Positions 8,207-14,987 are shown, numbered from the stretch's first letter. The stretch is 15,493 nucleotides of DNA from JAZUCT01 sp045639255 (GCA_045639255.1 JAZUCT010000010.1:1-15493); one strand, 5' to 3'. Program-made: numbers and translations. The notes: generated by a model from the sequence alone, not told the origin.

Positions 8207-9331
8207 CTATTTTAATGTTTTCTTAAGTGTTAATGTGAAAATTATAACATTAAAATTATTTTTTTCAGTTATATAAAAATTTTCTGCAATAATTTCATCT
8301 GTTTCTGCAATTTTTTCATAAGTTTCATATTGCAATTGTTTTTTTAAAGTTTCTTTTTGTTCTTCAAAATTGACTGGAATATTAACAGTTTCACATTCAT
8401 AATATGTTACACTTTTAACATAAAATGGCAAAAGATTAAACATTGAAGTGGTTTTTTCTTCTGTTTCAAAAAATTGAAATTTGCAATTAAAGTTATTGTT
8501 AAACAATTTTTTATTATTAAAATAATAAAAATTTTTTGTAACTTTATTTCCTGTGCGCTTTAATTCTGTTTTGGTGTTTCCAACTTCCACTTTTGATGAT
8601 ATAAAGCAATTAACTTCAACATTTGCAACTGCTTTTAATGGAACTTGTTCGCCTTGTTCGTTTAACTTATAACCTGCAACAATAACATCGCCCGCCTTAA
8701 CGCTGTCTCCCACTTTATATAATGCTGTGCCTTGCGTAACAGTTAAGCCAGTTATTATGCAATTGTTTGGTGCAATAAGGTTATATGCATCACCATCAAG
8801 AATATCAACATAAATTCTTTCTTTAACATTAACCTGCAAAGTTGTGCCTTTAACACAAACAGAAGCAATGCTTAAATCTTTAAACTTTGTTAACAATGCT
8901 GTTTCAATTGAAGATGTGTTAATTGAATTAATTGAAGAAAACACGCCTGCTTTATTTTGTTTTAGCACTTCTTGAATTGCTGATTTTTCAATTTTATTTA
9001 ATCCTGTTATGTTAACTGATGAAATAAATTGCGAATTAACAACCATAAGCAAAATTGAAACAACCAATGCCACAAACACACCGATATGCGTTAAAAAGTG
9101 GTTAAAAGTGCTTTTTGCCCCATAATTTTTAATTCTTTTTATATTATAGCACGAGCCATTTGTTACTGCAATTAATTTTTTAACATTTTTATTTTCAGTG
9201 GTTAAAATAAGTTTGTTTTCAGTTGTTCGCTTTATATCAATCGTAGAAATGTTATATTTAATTAACTTATTTAAAAGTGCTTCATAGTTTAAACCAGAAA
9301 TTTCAAAAACTGCATAATTTTTAAGTTTCAA
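8207..9331 (-). CDS. yqfD: Sporulation protein YqfD
   Basis: This 374-residue protein has a small N-terminal domain (about 1-75), one clear membrane helix at about 85-103 (IGVFVALVVSILLMVV), and a large outside part with a POTRA/FtsQ-like start (VNITGLNKIEKSAIQEVLKQ at about 110-130), followed by a beta-rich region. This fits the YqfD family, required for efficient sporulation in endospore formers and known in Bacillus as a mother-cell gene. The start is TTG at 9331, directly after the yqfC stop, with a GAGGTGG site overlapping the last yqfC codons. Coupling to yqfC is therefore likely. The family call rests on the layout and on the partner gene. Confidence 0.85.
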   Translation of the reverse strand: MKLKNYAVFEISGLNYEALLNKLIKYNISTIDIKRTTENKLILTTENKNVKKLIAVTNGSCYNIKRIKNYGAKSTFNHFLTHIGVFVALVVSILLMVVNSQFISSVNITGLNKIEKSAIQEVLKQNKAGVFSSINSINTSSIETALLTKFKDLSIASVCVKGTTLQVNVKERIYVDILDGDAYNLIAPNNCIITGLTVTQGTALYKVGDSVKAGDVIVAGYKLNEQGEQVPLKAVANVEVNCFISSKVEVGNTKTELKRTGNKVTKNFYYFNNKKLFNNNFNCKFQFFETEEKTTSMFNLLPFYVKSVTYYECETVNIPVNFEEQKETLKKQLQYETYEKIAETDEIIAENFYITEKNNFNVIIFTLTLKKTLK

Positions 9332-9595
9332 TTATTCCACCTCAACGCTTTTTACTTTGCCTAAGATATATATTGAAGAACTATCAAGTTCTTTTACTGA
9401 AAAATTTTCACCTTTTATGAACATAACAGCATTTTTTAACTTCAAATTTATTGCTGTATCACTGAATTTTTCAACACTTTTATAGCCTTGCACATACAAA
9501 CATTTTCCACCCAAATTTATTATTTTATATTGTGCTGAATTTTTCATATCCTTTATTGAAAAAGCAGAAGTTACTTCGTTTATTAAACTGAACAT
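9332..9595 (-). CDS. yqfC: Sporulation protein YqfC
   Basis: This 87-residue protein is beta-rich throughout, with the family pattern of a short strand run ending in a KGENFSVKEL and IYILGKV segment. YqfC is a small conserved protein of endospore formers, almost always immediately upstream of yqfD, as here. Its biochemical role is not established. The ATG at 9595 follows AAGGGG by eight bases. It is the first gene of the long run that goes on through ybeY, era, recO and possibly rpoD. The gap upstream holds the terminator of the previous gene and about 90 bases of extremely AT-rich DNA that must carry the promoter. Confidence 0.85.
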   Translation of the reverse strand: MFSLINEVTSAFSIKDMKNSAQYKIINLGGKCLYVQGYKSVEKFSDTAINLKLKNAVMFIKGENFSVKELDSSSIYILGKVKSVEVE

Positions 9596-9615
9596 TTTAT
9601 ATTCCCCTTTTGAAT

Positions 9616-9623
9616 ATTTTATG
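9616..9623 (-). promoter_or_regulatory. Possible sigma-E-like -10 element for yqfC
   Basis: Upstream of the yqfC ribosome site the minus strand reads CATAAAAT, one base off the sigma-E -10 consensus CATACAAT. Its spacing would put the transcript start just before AAGGGG. I see no convincing -35 partner, and no good sigma-A pair in the same gap. The call leans on the known sporulation control of yqfC-yqfD in Bacillus and is weak. Confidence 0.25.
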
Positions 9624-9685
9624 AAGATAAAACAAATGTTAGAATAATAATAAAACTTATAAACTTATTATTTGTTTTAAAAAAT

Positions 9686-9718
9686 AAACAAAAAAACTCA
9701 CAAACAATGTGAGTTTTT
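9686..9718 (-). terminator. Rho-independent terminator after the lysine-rich membrane protein gene
   Basis: A perfect ten-base-pair hairpin has arms 9692-9701 and 9709-9718 (core CTCAC/GTGAG) and a seven-base loop. It is followed on the minus strand by a T run. It starts three bases after the stop codon at 9722 and closes the nfeD-floA operon. Confidence 0.9.
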
Positions 9719-9721
9719 AAA

Positions 9722-10159
9722 TTAATCGATTGTATCAAGAACTTTGCCAAACATAACTGTTTTCATTTCAGGGCTTAGTTCTTTTATTTCTTTTGCTAAG
9801 TTTTTGTTGTTCGATGATTTCTTTTTATATAAGTCAGTTTCTTTTTTTAGACCTTCACTTTCCTTAATAACTTTAAGCCTTCCACCATTTATTTCTTCAT
9901 AGTTATTTTTGTTTTTTTGTGGTGTTAAGGTTTCTTTTTTTTCAGGAATTAAGTCTGAAAAATCTGGCCTTGAAGTTAACTGTGTTGATAGTTTTATTTC
10001 CTTAGCAGAAGTTGAAGTTTTTGTTTCTTCAACTGTTTTTTTGTTTTCAACCTTATTTTCAGTTTTAGGTGTTTGATTGCTTGAATGCATTATGTTTAAA
10101 ACAAGAAAAACTAAAAACAGAACAATAATTGCAACTATAACAATTATGAAAATATCCAT
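9722..10159 (-). CDS. Single-pass membrane protein with Lys/Glu-rich tail, unknown function
   Basis: This is a 145-residue protein that I do not recognise. Residues 2-24 form one very hydrophobic helix (IFIIVIVAIIVLFLVFLVL). The rest is cytosolic by the positive-inside rule and looks disordered: rich in Lys, Glu, Thr, Ser and Asn from about 25 to 120. It ends in a more ordered-looking segment, KEIKELSPEMKTVMFGKVLDTID, which could be a short binding helix. It is third in the operon after nfeD and floA, 24 bases after floA with an AGGAG site, and a terminator follows. A link to flotillin microdomains is an inference from position only. Confidence 0.8.
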   Translation of the reverse strand: MDIFIIVIVAIIVLFLVFLVLNIMHSSNQTPKTENKVENKKTVEETKTSTSAKEIKLSTQLTSRPDFSDLIPEKKETLTPQKNKNNYEEINGGRLKVIKESEGLKKETDLYKKKSSNNKNLAKEIKELSPEMKTVMFGKVLDTID

Positions 10160-10183
10160 TTATCAGTTTCTCCTTTTATAACA

Positions 10184-11218
10184 TTATTTATTATCATTAT
10201 TATCTGGTGTTTCAACATCGAAGTTTGTTTCAGGAACATGTTTTTCTTCGCTTGGTTGAGCAAGTGAATTTCTCATGCGTGTATCTGCAACAACATTTTG
10301 AATTTTATAATAATCCATAACACCAAGTTTGCCATTTTTAAATGCTTCTGCCATGGCTTTTGGAATAAGTGCTTCTGCTTCAAGAACTTGTGCTTTCATT
10401 TCTTGTGTTTTAGCAATCATTTCGTGTTCAGTTGCAACGGCAATTGATCTGCGTTCTTCTGCTTTTGCTTGTGCAATGCGTTTATCTGCTTCTGCTTGAT
10501 CAATTTGCAATTGTGCACCAATATTTCTGCCAACATCGATATCTGCAATATCAATTGATAAAATTTGGAATGCTGTTCCGTTATCTAAGCCTTTTGCAAG
10601 CACTGTTTTTGAAATTAAGTCTGGGTTTTCAAGAACCATTTGATGTGTTTCTGCATTACCAACTGTGGTAACAATGCCTTCACCAACTCTGGCAAGAATT
10701 GTTTTTTCGCCTGAACCACCAATTTGACGGTCAATATTTGCTTTAATTGTTACCCTTGCTTTAACATTAAGTTCAATTCCATCTTTTGCAACTGCTGAAA
10801 TCCAATCAGTTTCAATAACGGTTGGGGTTACACTTACTTTAACAGCGGTTAATACATCGCGACCAGCAAGGTCGATTGCCTTTGCATCTTGGCTGGAAAG
10901 TTTTATTTTTGCACTGTGTGCTGAAATTAATGCATTAACAACTCTTGTTACATTTCCACCTGCAAGATAGTGTGTTTCAAGTTCGTTAACAGTTATATTC
11001 AAACCTGCTTTTTTGCCCATTATGTAAGCATCAACAATTAAATCAAGTTTAATTTTTCTTAATTTCATTCCAACAAGTGTTAGCATTGAAATGTGTGCAC
11101 CAGATATAAGCGCCCTAAACCACATTCTTACTGGAACAAGACCAAAGAATAATGCAATTATTATTGCAATAACTCCAAGAGTTATGTATAATGCAACATT
11201 ACTTAATAATAAATTCAT
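10184..11218 (-). CDS. floA: Flotillin-like protein FloA
   Basis: FloA is a bacterial flotillin that forms membrane microdomain scaffolds and influences membrane fluidity and the activity of membrane complexes. The protein is 344 residues, close to the Bacillus homologue. A hydrophobic hairpin or membrane segment lies at about 7-30 (IIIALFFGLVPVRMWF), followed by the SPFH-like domain to about 220. An Ala/Glu-rich coiled coil follows at about 225-290 (IDQAEADKRIAQAKAEERR), with a polar C-terminal tail. The ATG at 11218 has GGGAG upstream. It follows nfeD by 11 bases, the classic NfeD-flotillin pairing. Confidence 0.97.
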   Translation of the reverse strand: MNLLLSNVALYITLGVIAIIIALFFGLVPVRMWFRALISGAHISMLTLVGMKLRKIKLDLIVDAYIMGKKAGLNITVNELETHYLAGGNVTRVVNALISAHSAKIKLSSQDAKAIDLAGRDVLTAVKVSVTPTVIETDWISAVAKDGIELNVKARVTIKANIDRQIGGSGEKTILARVGEGIVTTVGNAETHQMVLENPDLISKTVLAKGLDNGTAFQILSIDIADIDVGRNIGAQLQIDQAEADKRIAQAKAEERRSIAVATEHEMIAKTQEMKAQVLEAEALIPKAMAEAFKNGKLGVMDYYKIQNVVADTRMRNSLAQPSEEKHVPETNFDVETPDNNDNK

Positions 11219-11229
11219 AAATTTTCTCC

Positions 11230-11745
11230 CTAATTATCCAATTTTTTTACAACAAGAACATTTCCGTTTATTTCAGTAACTTCAATTTGTTTTCCAACAA
11301 TTAAATATTCGCCGTTTGAAATAACTTCATATTCTTTTCCATTGATTTCTGCTTTACCTGATGGTTTACATTCAATGGTTACTGTTCCAGTTGAACCAAC
11401 AAGTTTTTCAAGTTCTGTGTTTTCAAAATCAACTGGCACTGCTGTTTTGTTATTAACAAGTGGTGATTTGCTTAACAAACCTTTTTTAGCAGAACGAACA
11501 ACAATTAAGCCTGCAATTGCAAATATTGTGCAAATTATAAGAACTAACACAAATAATTGCGTTAAATTGAAATTGCGAATAAATCTTAAAATAATTCCTG
11601 CAAGAATTGAAATCGCACCAGAAATGCCGAAAAATCCAACTCCGGGAATAAACATTTCAATTATGCAAAACACTATGCCCACGGTTAAAAGAATTGCAGG
11701 AATAGGTTCCATTGCGGTAAAAAGCGTTACTATTTCATTCCACAT
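11230..11745 (-). CDS. NfeD family membrane protein
   Basis: This is a 171-residue short-form NfeD without a protease domain. Hydrophobic helices lie at about 15-33, 36-57 and 63-84, containing the family FIPGVGFFGISGAI stretch. The C-terminal OB-fold is at about 112-171 (LVGSTGTVTIECKPSGKAEINGKEY). NfeD proteins pair with flotillins in one operon, and their OB-fold is thought to assist flotillin function. The start at 11745 has GGAG ten bases upstream, and the transcript from the promoter at 11772-11800 would have a leader of about 20 bases. Confidence 0.93.
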   Translation of the reverse strand: MWNEIVTLFTAMEPIPAILLTVGIVFCIIEMFIPGVGFFGISGAISILAGIILRFIRNFNLTQLFVLVLIICTIFAIAGLIVVRSAKKGLLSKSPLVNNKTAVPVDFENTELEKLVGSTGTVTIECKPSGKAEINGKEYEVISNGEYLIVGKQIEVTEINGNVLVVKKLDN

Positions 11746-11771
11746 ATAACAAAATCTCCAACTTTTTTGAT

Positions 11772-11800
11772 ATTATATCACAAGATTTGGCGTTTTGCAA
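11772..11800 (-). promoter_or_regulatory. Promoter of the nfeD-floA operon
   Basis: The minus strand reads TTGCAA (11795-11800), 17 bases, then a perfect TATAAT (11772-11777) preceded by TG one base upstream, an extended -10. The start of transcription should be near 11765, just before the nfeD ribosome site. The -35 lies in an inverted repeat TTGCA-TAT-TGCAA (11795-11807), which may be chance or an operator. Confidence 0.85.
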
Positions 11801-11833
11801 TATGCAATTTTAATTTTATATTATATTTTATGC

Positions 11834-11866
11834 TTTTAAAAAAGGATATGATTTTTCATATCCTTG
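11834..11866 (-). terminator. Rho-independent terminator after ogg
   Basis: A perfect ten-base-pair hairpin has arms 11842-11851 and 11856-11865 (core GGATATGA/TCATATCC) and a four-base loop, followed on the minus strand by a T-rich run. It begins two bases after the ogg stop and separates ogg from the nfeD operon. Confidence 0.92.
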
Positions 11867-11867
11867 A

Positions 11868-12698
11868 TTACTTTATTGACCTTTTATAAAAAAATAAGTA
11901 TTGTTGCATATAGCCTGATAAGTTTTCGAATCTGGAAACCAATTTTTTTCTTATTAGAATTCTGTTGGATAATTTTTCACTGTTAAAACTGTTATATGCT
12001 TTTTCTATCCAAGTATCCACCGGAAAAACATCTTGCCTGCCATAACCAAAAAGCATTATGCAATCTGCCACTTTTGGACCAACGCCAGAAAACTGTTGCA
12101 ATTTATTTGTTAATTCATTTGTAGGTAATTGTGCATATGATTGAAGAGTGTTATTGTTAATTTGCCTTAATGCTTTAAAAAGTTGTTCTGCCCTGTAACC
12201 CAAGCCACAATCTTTAAAATCTTTAACAGTTGCTTTTAATAACTGTTTATATGTTGGAAATGTATGGTAACCATTCATTTTTGTTCCAAACATTTCACAA
12301 ATTTTTTCAACAGAATTTTGAATTCGTTTAATGTTGTTATTTGCTGAAATTATGAATGTAACAAACATTTCAAAAATATCTTGTTTTAAAATTCGAATTC
12401 CATAGCCATAATCAATTGCGTTATTTAAAAAATCTATGTTTGATTTTAACTTTTGTTTTATTTCGTTATAGTTTGTTTCCAAATCGAAAAAGTTTTTGAA
12501 ATATTCAACATTTGAACACTCAATTTCATATTTATTTTCATAAATTTTAACAACTGCTTTTTGATTTAATGAATAAATTTCATAGCCATCAAAAATTTTT
12601 TTATATCTGAAAAACTGCCCACATTCAAGAATATGAGTTATGTTAAACTGTGAAAAATCATTTATTATAAGAAAATTATTCTTAATATTATAGTTCAT
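11868..12698 (-). CDS. ogg: 8-oxoguanine DNA glycosylase/AP lyase (OGG1 family)
   Basis: This 276-residue base-excision repair enzyme removes oxidised guanine from DNA. The N-terminal OGG domain has ECGQFFRYKK at about 25-34. The damage-pocket asparagines are in NNNIKRI at 120-126. The helix-hairpin-helix FSGVGPKVADC at 203-213 carries the catalytic Lys209, and PVDTW at 227-231 carries the catalytic Asp228. All the key residues match OGG1 rather than EndoIII, since there is no C-terminal iron-sulphur Cys cluster. The ATG at 12698 has no ribosome site. The promoter is so close that the mRNA probably starts at or next to the ATG. The gene stands alone between two terminators. Confidence 0.94.
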   Translation of the reverse strand: MNYNIKNNFLIINDFSQFNITHILECGQFFRYKKIFDGYEIYSLNQKAVVKIYENKYEIECSNVEYFKNFFDLETNYNEIKQKLKSNIDFLNNAIDYGYGIRILKQDIFEMFVTFIISANNNIKRIQNSVEKICEMFGTKMNGYHTFPTYKQLLKATVKDFKDCGLGYRAEQLFKALRQINNNTLQSYAQLPTNELTNKLQQFSGVGPKVADCIMLFGYGRQDVFPVDTWIEKAYNSFNSEKLSNRILIRKKLVSRFENLSGYMQQYLFFYKRSIK

Positions 12699-12703
12699 AC
12701 CAT

Positions 12704-12732
12704 ATTATACAACAATATTTTTTGTTTTGCAA
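12704..12732 (-). promoter_or_regulatory. Promoter of ogg, predicting a leaderless mRNA
   Basis: The minus strand reads TTGCAA (12727-12732), 17 bases, then a perfect TATAAT (12704-12709). Five bases separate the -10 from the ogg ATG, so the usual start of transcription falls on the A of the start codon. An AT-only ten-base-pair inverted repeat (12718-12727 with 12735-12744) covers the -35 and the T run of the preceding terminator. Confidence 0.8.
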
Positions 12733-12736
12733 TCAA

Positions 12737-12762
12737 ACAAAAAAGGAACTTAAAAGTTCCTT
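12737..12762 (-). terminator. Rho-independent terminator after rpmA
   Basis: A perfect hairpin has arms 12743-12751 and 12754-12762 (AAGGAACTT/AAGTTCCTT), in practice with a four- to six-base loop, followed by TTTTTTG on the minus strand. It lies just behind the rpmA stop and ends the rplU-prp-rpmA operon. The obg gene, often next after rpmA in Firmicutes, is not there. Confidence 0.92.
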
Positions 12763-12765
12763 GAA

Positions 12766-13047
12766 TTATGCTTCTACAGGATATACAGAAACAACTTTTT
12801 TTCCTGCTCTCTTTTCAAATTTAACAGTGCCATCGATAAGAGCAAAAAGTGTGTAATCTTTACCAGTGCCAACATTTTTGCCAGCATATGTTGCTGTTCC
12901 GCGTTGACGAACTAAAATATTTCCTGCTTTAACAAATTGACCATCTGCCCTTTTTACACCAAGGCGTTGTGCATTAGAATCTCTGCCATTGCTGGTTGAA
13001 CCGCCACCTTTATGGTGTGCAAAGAGTTGAATGTTAATAAACATCAT
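12766..13047 (-). CDS. rpmA: 50S ribosomal protein L27 (precursor with N-terminal extension)
   Basis: L27 is a large-subunit protein whose N-terminus reaches the peptidyl-transferase centre. The frame is 93 residues. The mature motif HHKGGGSTSNGRDSNAQRLG follows a leader reading MMFINIQLFA, which is the Firmicute-type extension cleaved after Phe-Ala by the protease Prp. The prp gene lies immediately upstream and overlaps by 14 bases. GGAGG is about nine bases before the first of two tandem ATGs; 13044 is the alternative start. The mature protein should begin at His11. Confidence 0.97.
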   Translation of the reverse strand: MMFINIQLFAHHKGGGSTSNGRDSNAQRLGVKRADGQFVKAGNILVRQRGTATYAGKNVGTGKDYTLFALIDGTVKFEKRAGKKVVSVYPVEA

Positions 13048-13381
13048 TTATCTTTACCTCCATGTTAATATATTTAGGATAACCCCTTGCAAAATCTTCA
13101 AGACACAATTGCAATGTGTTTAGCAAAACATTTGCTTTTTCTTTTTGTGTTTTTGAAATTTTTGAAGGAATTGAAATTTTATAATAACCATCGCTATCAT
13201 TTTTTTTAATTTGCAGATTTTTAATTTCTGCCACCTTTAACAAGCCAAGTGCACAACCTTGAACCATGCTTGAAATTGATGCACATAAAATATCTTGCCC
13301 CATTTCTGCATAGCCTGTGTGACCACTGCATTCAACACTTGTTATTTGGTTGTTTGATTTTTCAATTATTATTTTTGTCAT
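13034..13381 (-). CDS. prp: Ribosomal-processing cysteine protease Prp
   Basis: Prp (YsxB) cuts the N-terminal extension from L27, an essential step in Firmicutes that have that extension. The protein is 115 residues. The catalytic pair is in GHTGYAEMGQDILCASISS: His21 and Cys33 at the usual spacing. It is encoded between rplU and rpmA, as in Bacillus and Staphylococcus. It starts 16 bases after rplU with only a weak AAGAAGTGA site, and its last codons contain the GGAGG used by rpmA, so its translation is likely tied to its neighbours. Confidence 0.95.
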   Translation of the reverse strand: MTKIIIEKSNNQITSVECSGHTGYAEMGQDILCASISSMVQGCALGLLKVAEIKNLQIKKNDSDGYYKISIPSKISKTQKEKANVLLNTLQLCLEDFARGYPKYINMEVKINDVY

Positions 13382-13397
13382 GTTAATTTATCACTTC

Positions 13398-13703
13398 TTA
13401 TTTTGAAATTGAAACAATTTTTAAACGAGTGAATGGTTGACGGTGACCTTGTTTTCTTCTTGTTCTTTTTTTAGGTTTGTATCTAAAAATAGTAAGTTTT
13501 TCACCTTTTCCGTGTGCAAGCACTTCTGCTTCACATTTAACTGATTGTGCTTCTTTTCCAGCAACAACAGTTTCGCCATCCACAAGCATAAGAACTTCAA
13601 GATTAACAGTTGAGCCAACTTCGTTTGAAAGAAGTTCAACATCAATATATCTATTAACTTCAGCTTTATATTGCTTTCCGCCAGTTGTTACGATTGCGTA
13701 CAT
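13398..13703 (-). CDS. rplU: 50S ribosomal protein L21
   Basis: L21 is a large-subunit protein of 101 residues here. It begins MYAIVTTGGKQYKAEVNRYI and ends with the conserved KQGHRQPFTRLKI RNA-binding tail. The frame extends three codons further up to 13712, but that ATG touches the AGGAGG box directly, while the ATG at 13703 is nine bases from it and matches the usual L21 N-terminus. I therefore chose 13703. It is the first gene of the rplU-prp-rpmA operon. Confidence 0.98.
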   Translation of the reverse strand: MYAIVTTGGKQYKAEVNRYIDVELLSNEVGSTVNLEVLMLVDGETVVAGKEAQSVKCEAEVLAHGKGEKLTIFRYKPKKRTRRKQGHRQPFTRLKIVSISK

Positions 13704-13786
13704 TTTAAACATCCTCCTGTTTTAGAAACTCGCTAGTTATTTTTAGGTGCTTTTGCAAGACTTTTTGAACCCATCCTATGCGGCTA
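13704..13786 (-). promoter_or_regulatory. L21-type leader RNA upstream of rplU
   Basis: About 80 bases of untranslated leader lie between the predicted transcript start and rplU. It is more GC-rich than other gaps and contains GCCGCATAGGATGGGTTC, a small UGC-AAAA-GCA hairpin and a CCTA that can pair with the earlier TAGG. It then runs through CTAGCGAG to the AGGAGG. Firmicutes commonly carry a structured L21 leader thought to mediate feedback control of this operon. Position and content fit that, but I cannot run a covariance model. Confidence 0.6.
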
Positions 13787-13792
13787 ACAAAA

Positions 13793-13821
13793 AATATAGC
13801 ACAAGTTAAAAAATTTGTCAA
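13793..13821 (-). promoter_or_regulatory. Promoter of rplU-prp-rpmA
   Basis: The minus strand reads a consensus TTGACA (13816-13821), 17 bases, then TATATT (13793-13798) with TGC before it, an extended -10. This is the only exact TTGACA among the promoters here and fits a highly expressed ribosomal operon. Confidence 0.9.
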
Positions 13822-13835
13822 TTATTAATTTAATA

Positions 13836-14927
13836 TTATTTAGATATATATTTAATTCTTTTTGTGTTTATTGTGCAAAGAATTTCGTAAATTGTTGTGT
13901 TTGCAAGTTCAGCAAGCTCTTTTGCTGAAATTTCATAATTTTTGCCTTTACCCAAAACAATAACTTTGCTTGTTAATTTTAAGTTTTTAACTTTGCTTAC
14001 ATCAACCATGCATGAATCCATGCAAACATTGCCAACAATATTGCAATATGTGTTGTTAATTATAACCTTTGCTTTGTTTGAATAACACCTTTTATAGCCA
14101 TCGGCAAAACCAATTTGAATGGTTGCAATTTTCATATCTTTTGGCGCTTTAAAGTTTGTGTTATATCCAACATATTCACCTTTTGAAATATTAAATATAT
14201 TTAATATTCGTGTGTGAACTTCAATAACAGGTTTTAGTGTTATATCGCTGATTTTTTGAATGGGATTAAAACCATAAAGCCCTTTGCCAATTCGCACCAT
14301 ATCCAACAGTTTTTCTCCGCCCTTTAAAGCCGCTGCGGTGTTGCAACAATGCCTTATTGGTTTAAATTCTGGATATATTAAATCAAGGTATTTTTTAAAT
14401 ATTTCAAACTGCATATTAAAATAGGTTTCATCTTCCCTATCAGAGCATGCAAAGTGGGTGAAAATACCTTCAAAATTAAGATTTGGGTAGTTTGCAAAGA
14501 TTTCTTGAATTATTAAAAAATCTTTTGTGGAAGTTTCGCCAAACCTGTTAAGACCTGTGTTAATTTTTATATGAACATTAATTTTTAGGTTTTGTTTTGC
14601 AAGGTTTAATAATTCATGGCTGTTTTGAATTGTTATGCTTATGTTGTTTTGTTCGCAAAATTTAAGTTCACTTTGCTTTACAGGCATAAGCACAAGAATT
14701 GGTGTTTTTGAATCAATCTTTCTAACTTCGTGTGCTTCAACACAATTGCTTACTGCAAAAAAATCACATTTTCCACTAAGTGCTTTAACCGTTTCCTTAA
14801 CACCAACCCCATATGCATTTGCTTTAACAACTGCACATATTTTTGCCTTTTTAACTTGCTGTTTTATGCTGTTAAAATTTGATATAAGATTTTGTTTTAA
14901 AAATATAAATTTAATGCTGTTTTCCAT
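13836..14927 (-). CDS. alr: Alanine racemase
   Basis: Alanine racemase is a PLP enzyme that converts L-Ala to D-Ala for peptidoglycan. The protein is 363 residues, normal length. The PLP-binding Lys35 is in AVVKANAYGVG. The TIM-barrel motifs KINTGLNRFG (121-130), THFACSD (157-163) and RIGKGLYGF (212-220) are present. The C-terminal catalytic Tyr is about residue 255 in EYVGYNTNF, with FADGYKR and MDSCMVDVS following. The ATG at 14927 fits the family N-terminus but has no ribosome site. The preceding gene ends in a terminator only about 35 bases upstream. No terminator is obvious after alr, so readthrough into rplU is possible. Confidence 0.96.
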   Translation of the reverse strand: MENSIKFIFLKQNLISNFNSIKQQVKKAKICAVVKANAYGVGVKETVKALSGKCDFFAVSNCVEAHEVRKIDSKTPILVLMPVKQSELKFCEQNNISITIQNSHELLNLAKQNLKINVHIKINTGLNRFGETSTKDFLIIQEIFANYPNLNFEGIFTHFACSDREDETYFNMQFEIFKKYLDLIYPEFKPIRHCCNTAAALKGGEKLLDMVRIGKGLYGFNPIQKISDITLKPVIEVHTRILNIFNISKGEYVGYNTNFKAPKDMKIATIQIGFADGYKRCYSNKAKVIINNTYCNIVGNVCMDSCMVDVSKVKNLKLTSKVIVLGKGKNYEISAKELAELANTTIYEILCTINTKRIKYISK

Positions 14928-14933
14928 AGTTCA

Positions 14934-14962
14934 TATGTATGAATATTTTTTTAAAATAGCAA
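14934..14962 (-). promoter_or_regulatory. Possible alr promoter, start codon very close
   Basis: The minus strand reads TTGCTA, 17 bases, TACATA, then six bases to the alr ATG. The -10 is poor, but any promoter must lie in this short stretch unless the terminator leaks. A perfect inverted repeat TTCATA-CA-TATGAA (14930-14943) covers the -10 and could be an operator. Confidence 0.35.
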
Positions 14963-14987
14963 CAAAAAATGTGCATTAAGCACATTA
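14963..14987 (-). terminator. Rho-independent terminator overlapping the stop of the small membrane protein
   Basis: A seven-base-pair hairpin AATGTGC/GCACATT (14980-14986 with 14968-14974), with a five-base loop, is followed by a T run on the minus strand. The first arm includes the stop codon at 14985-14987. Confidence 0.8.

Noticed and set aside
13704..13712. Upstream ATG that would add three residues (MFK) to L21
   Set aside because: It abuts the AGGAGG with no spacing, and L21 proteins normally start at MYAI.
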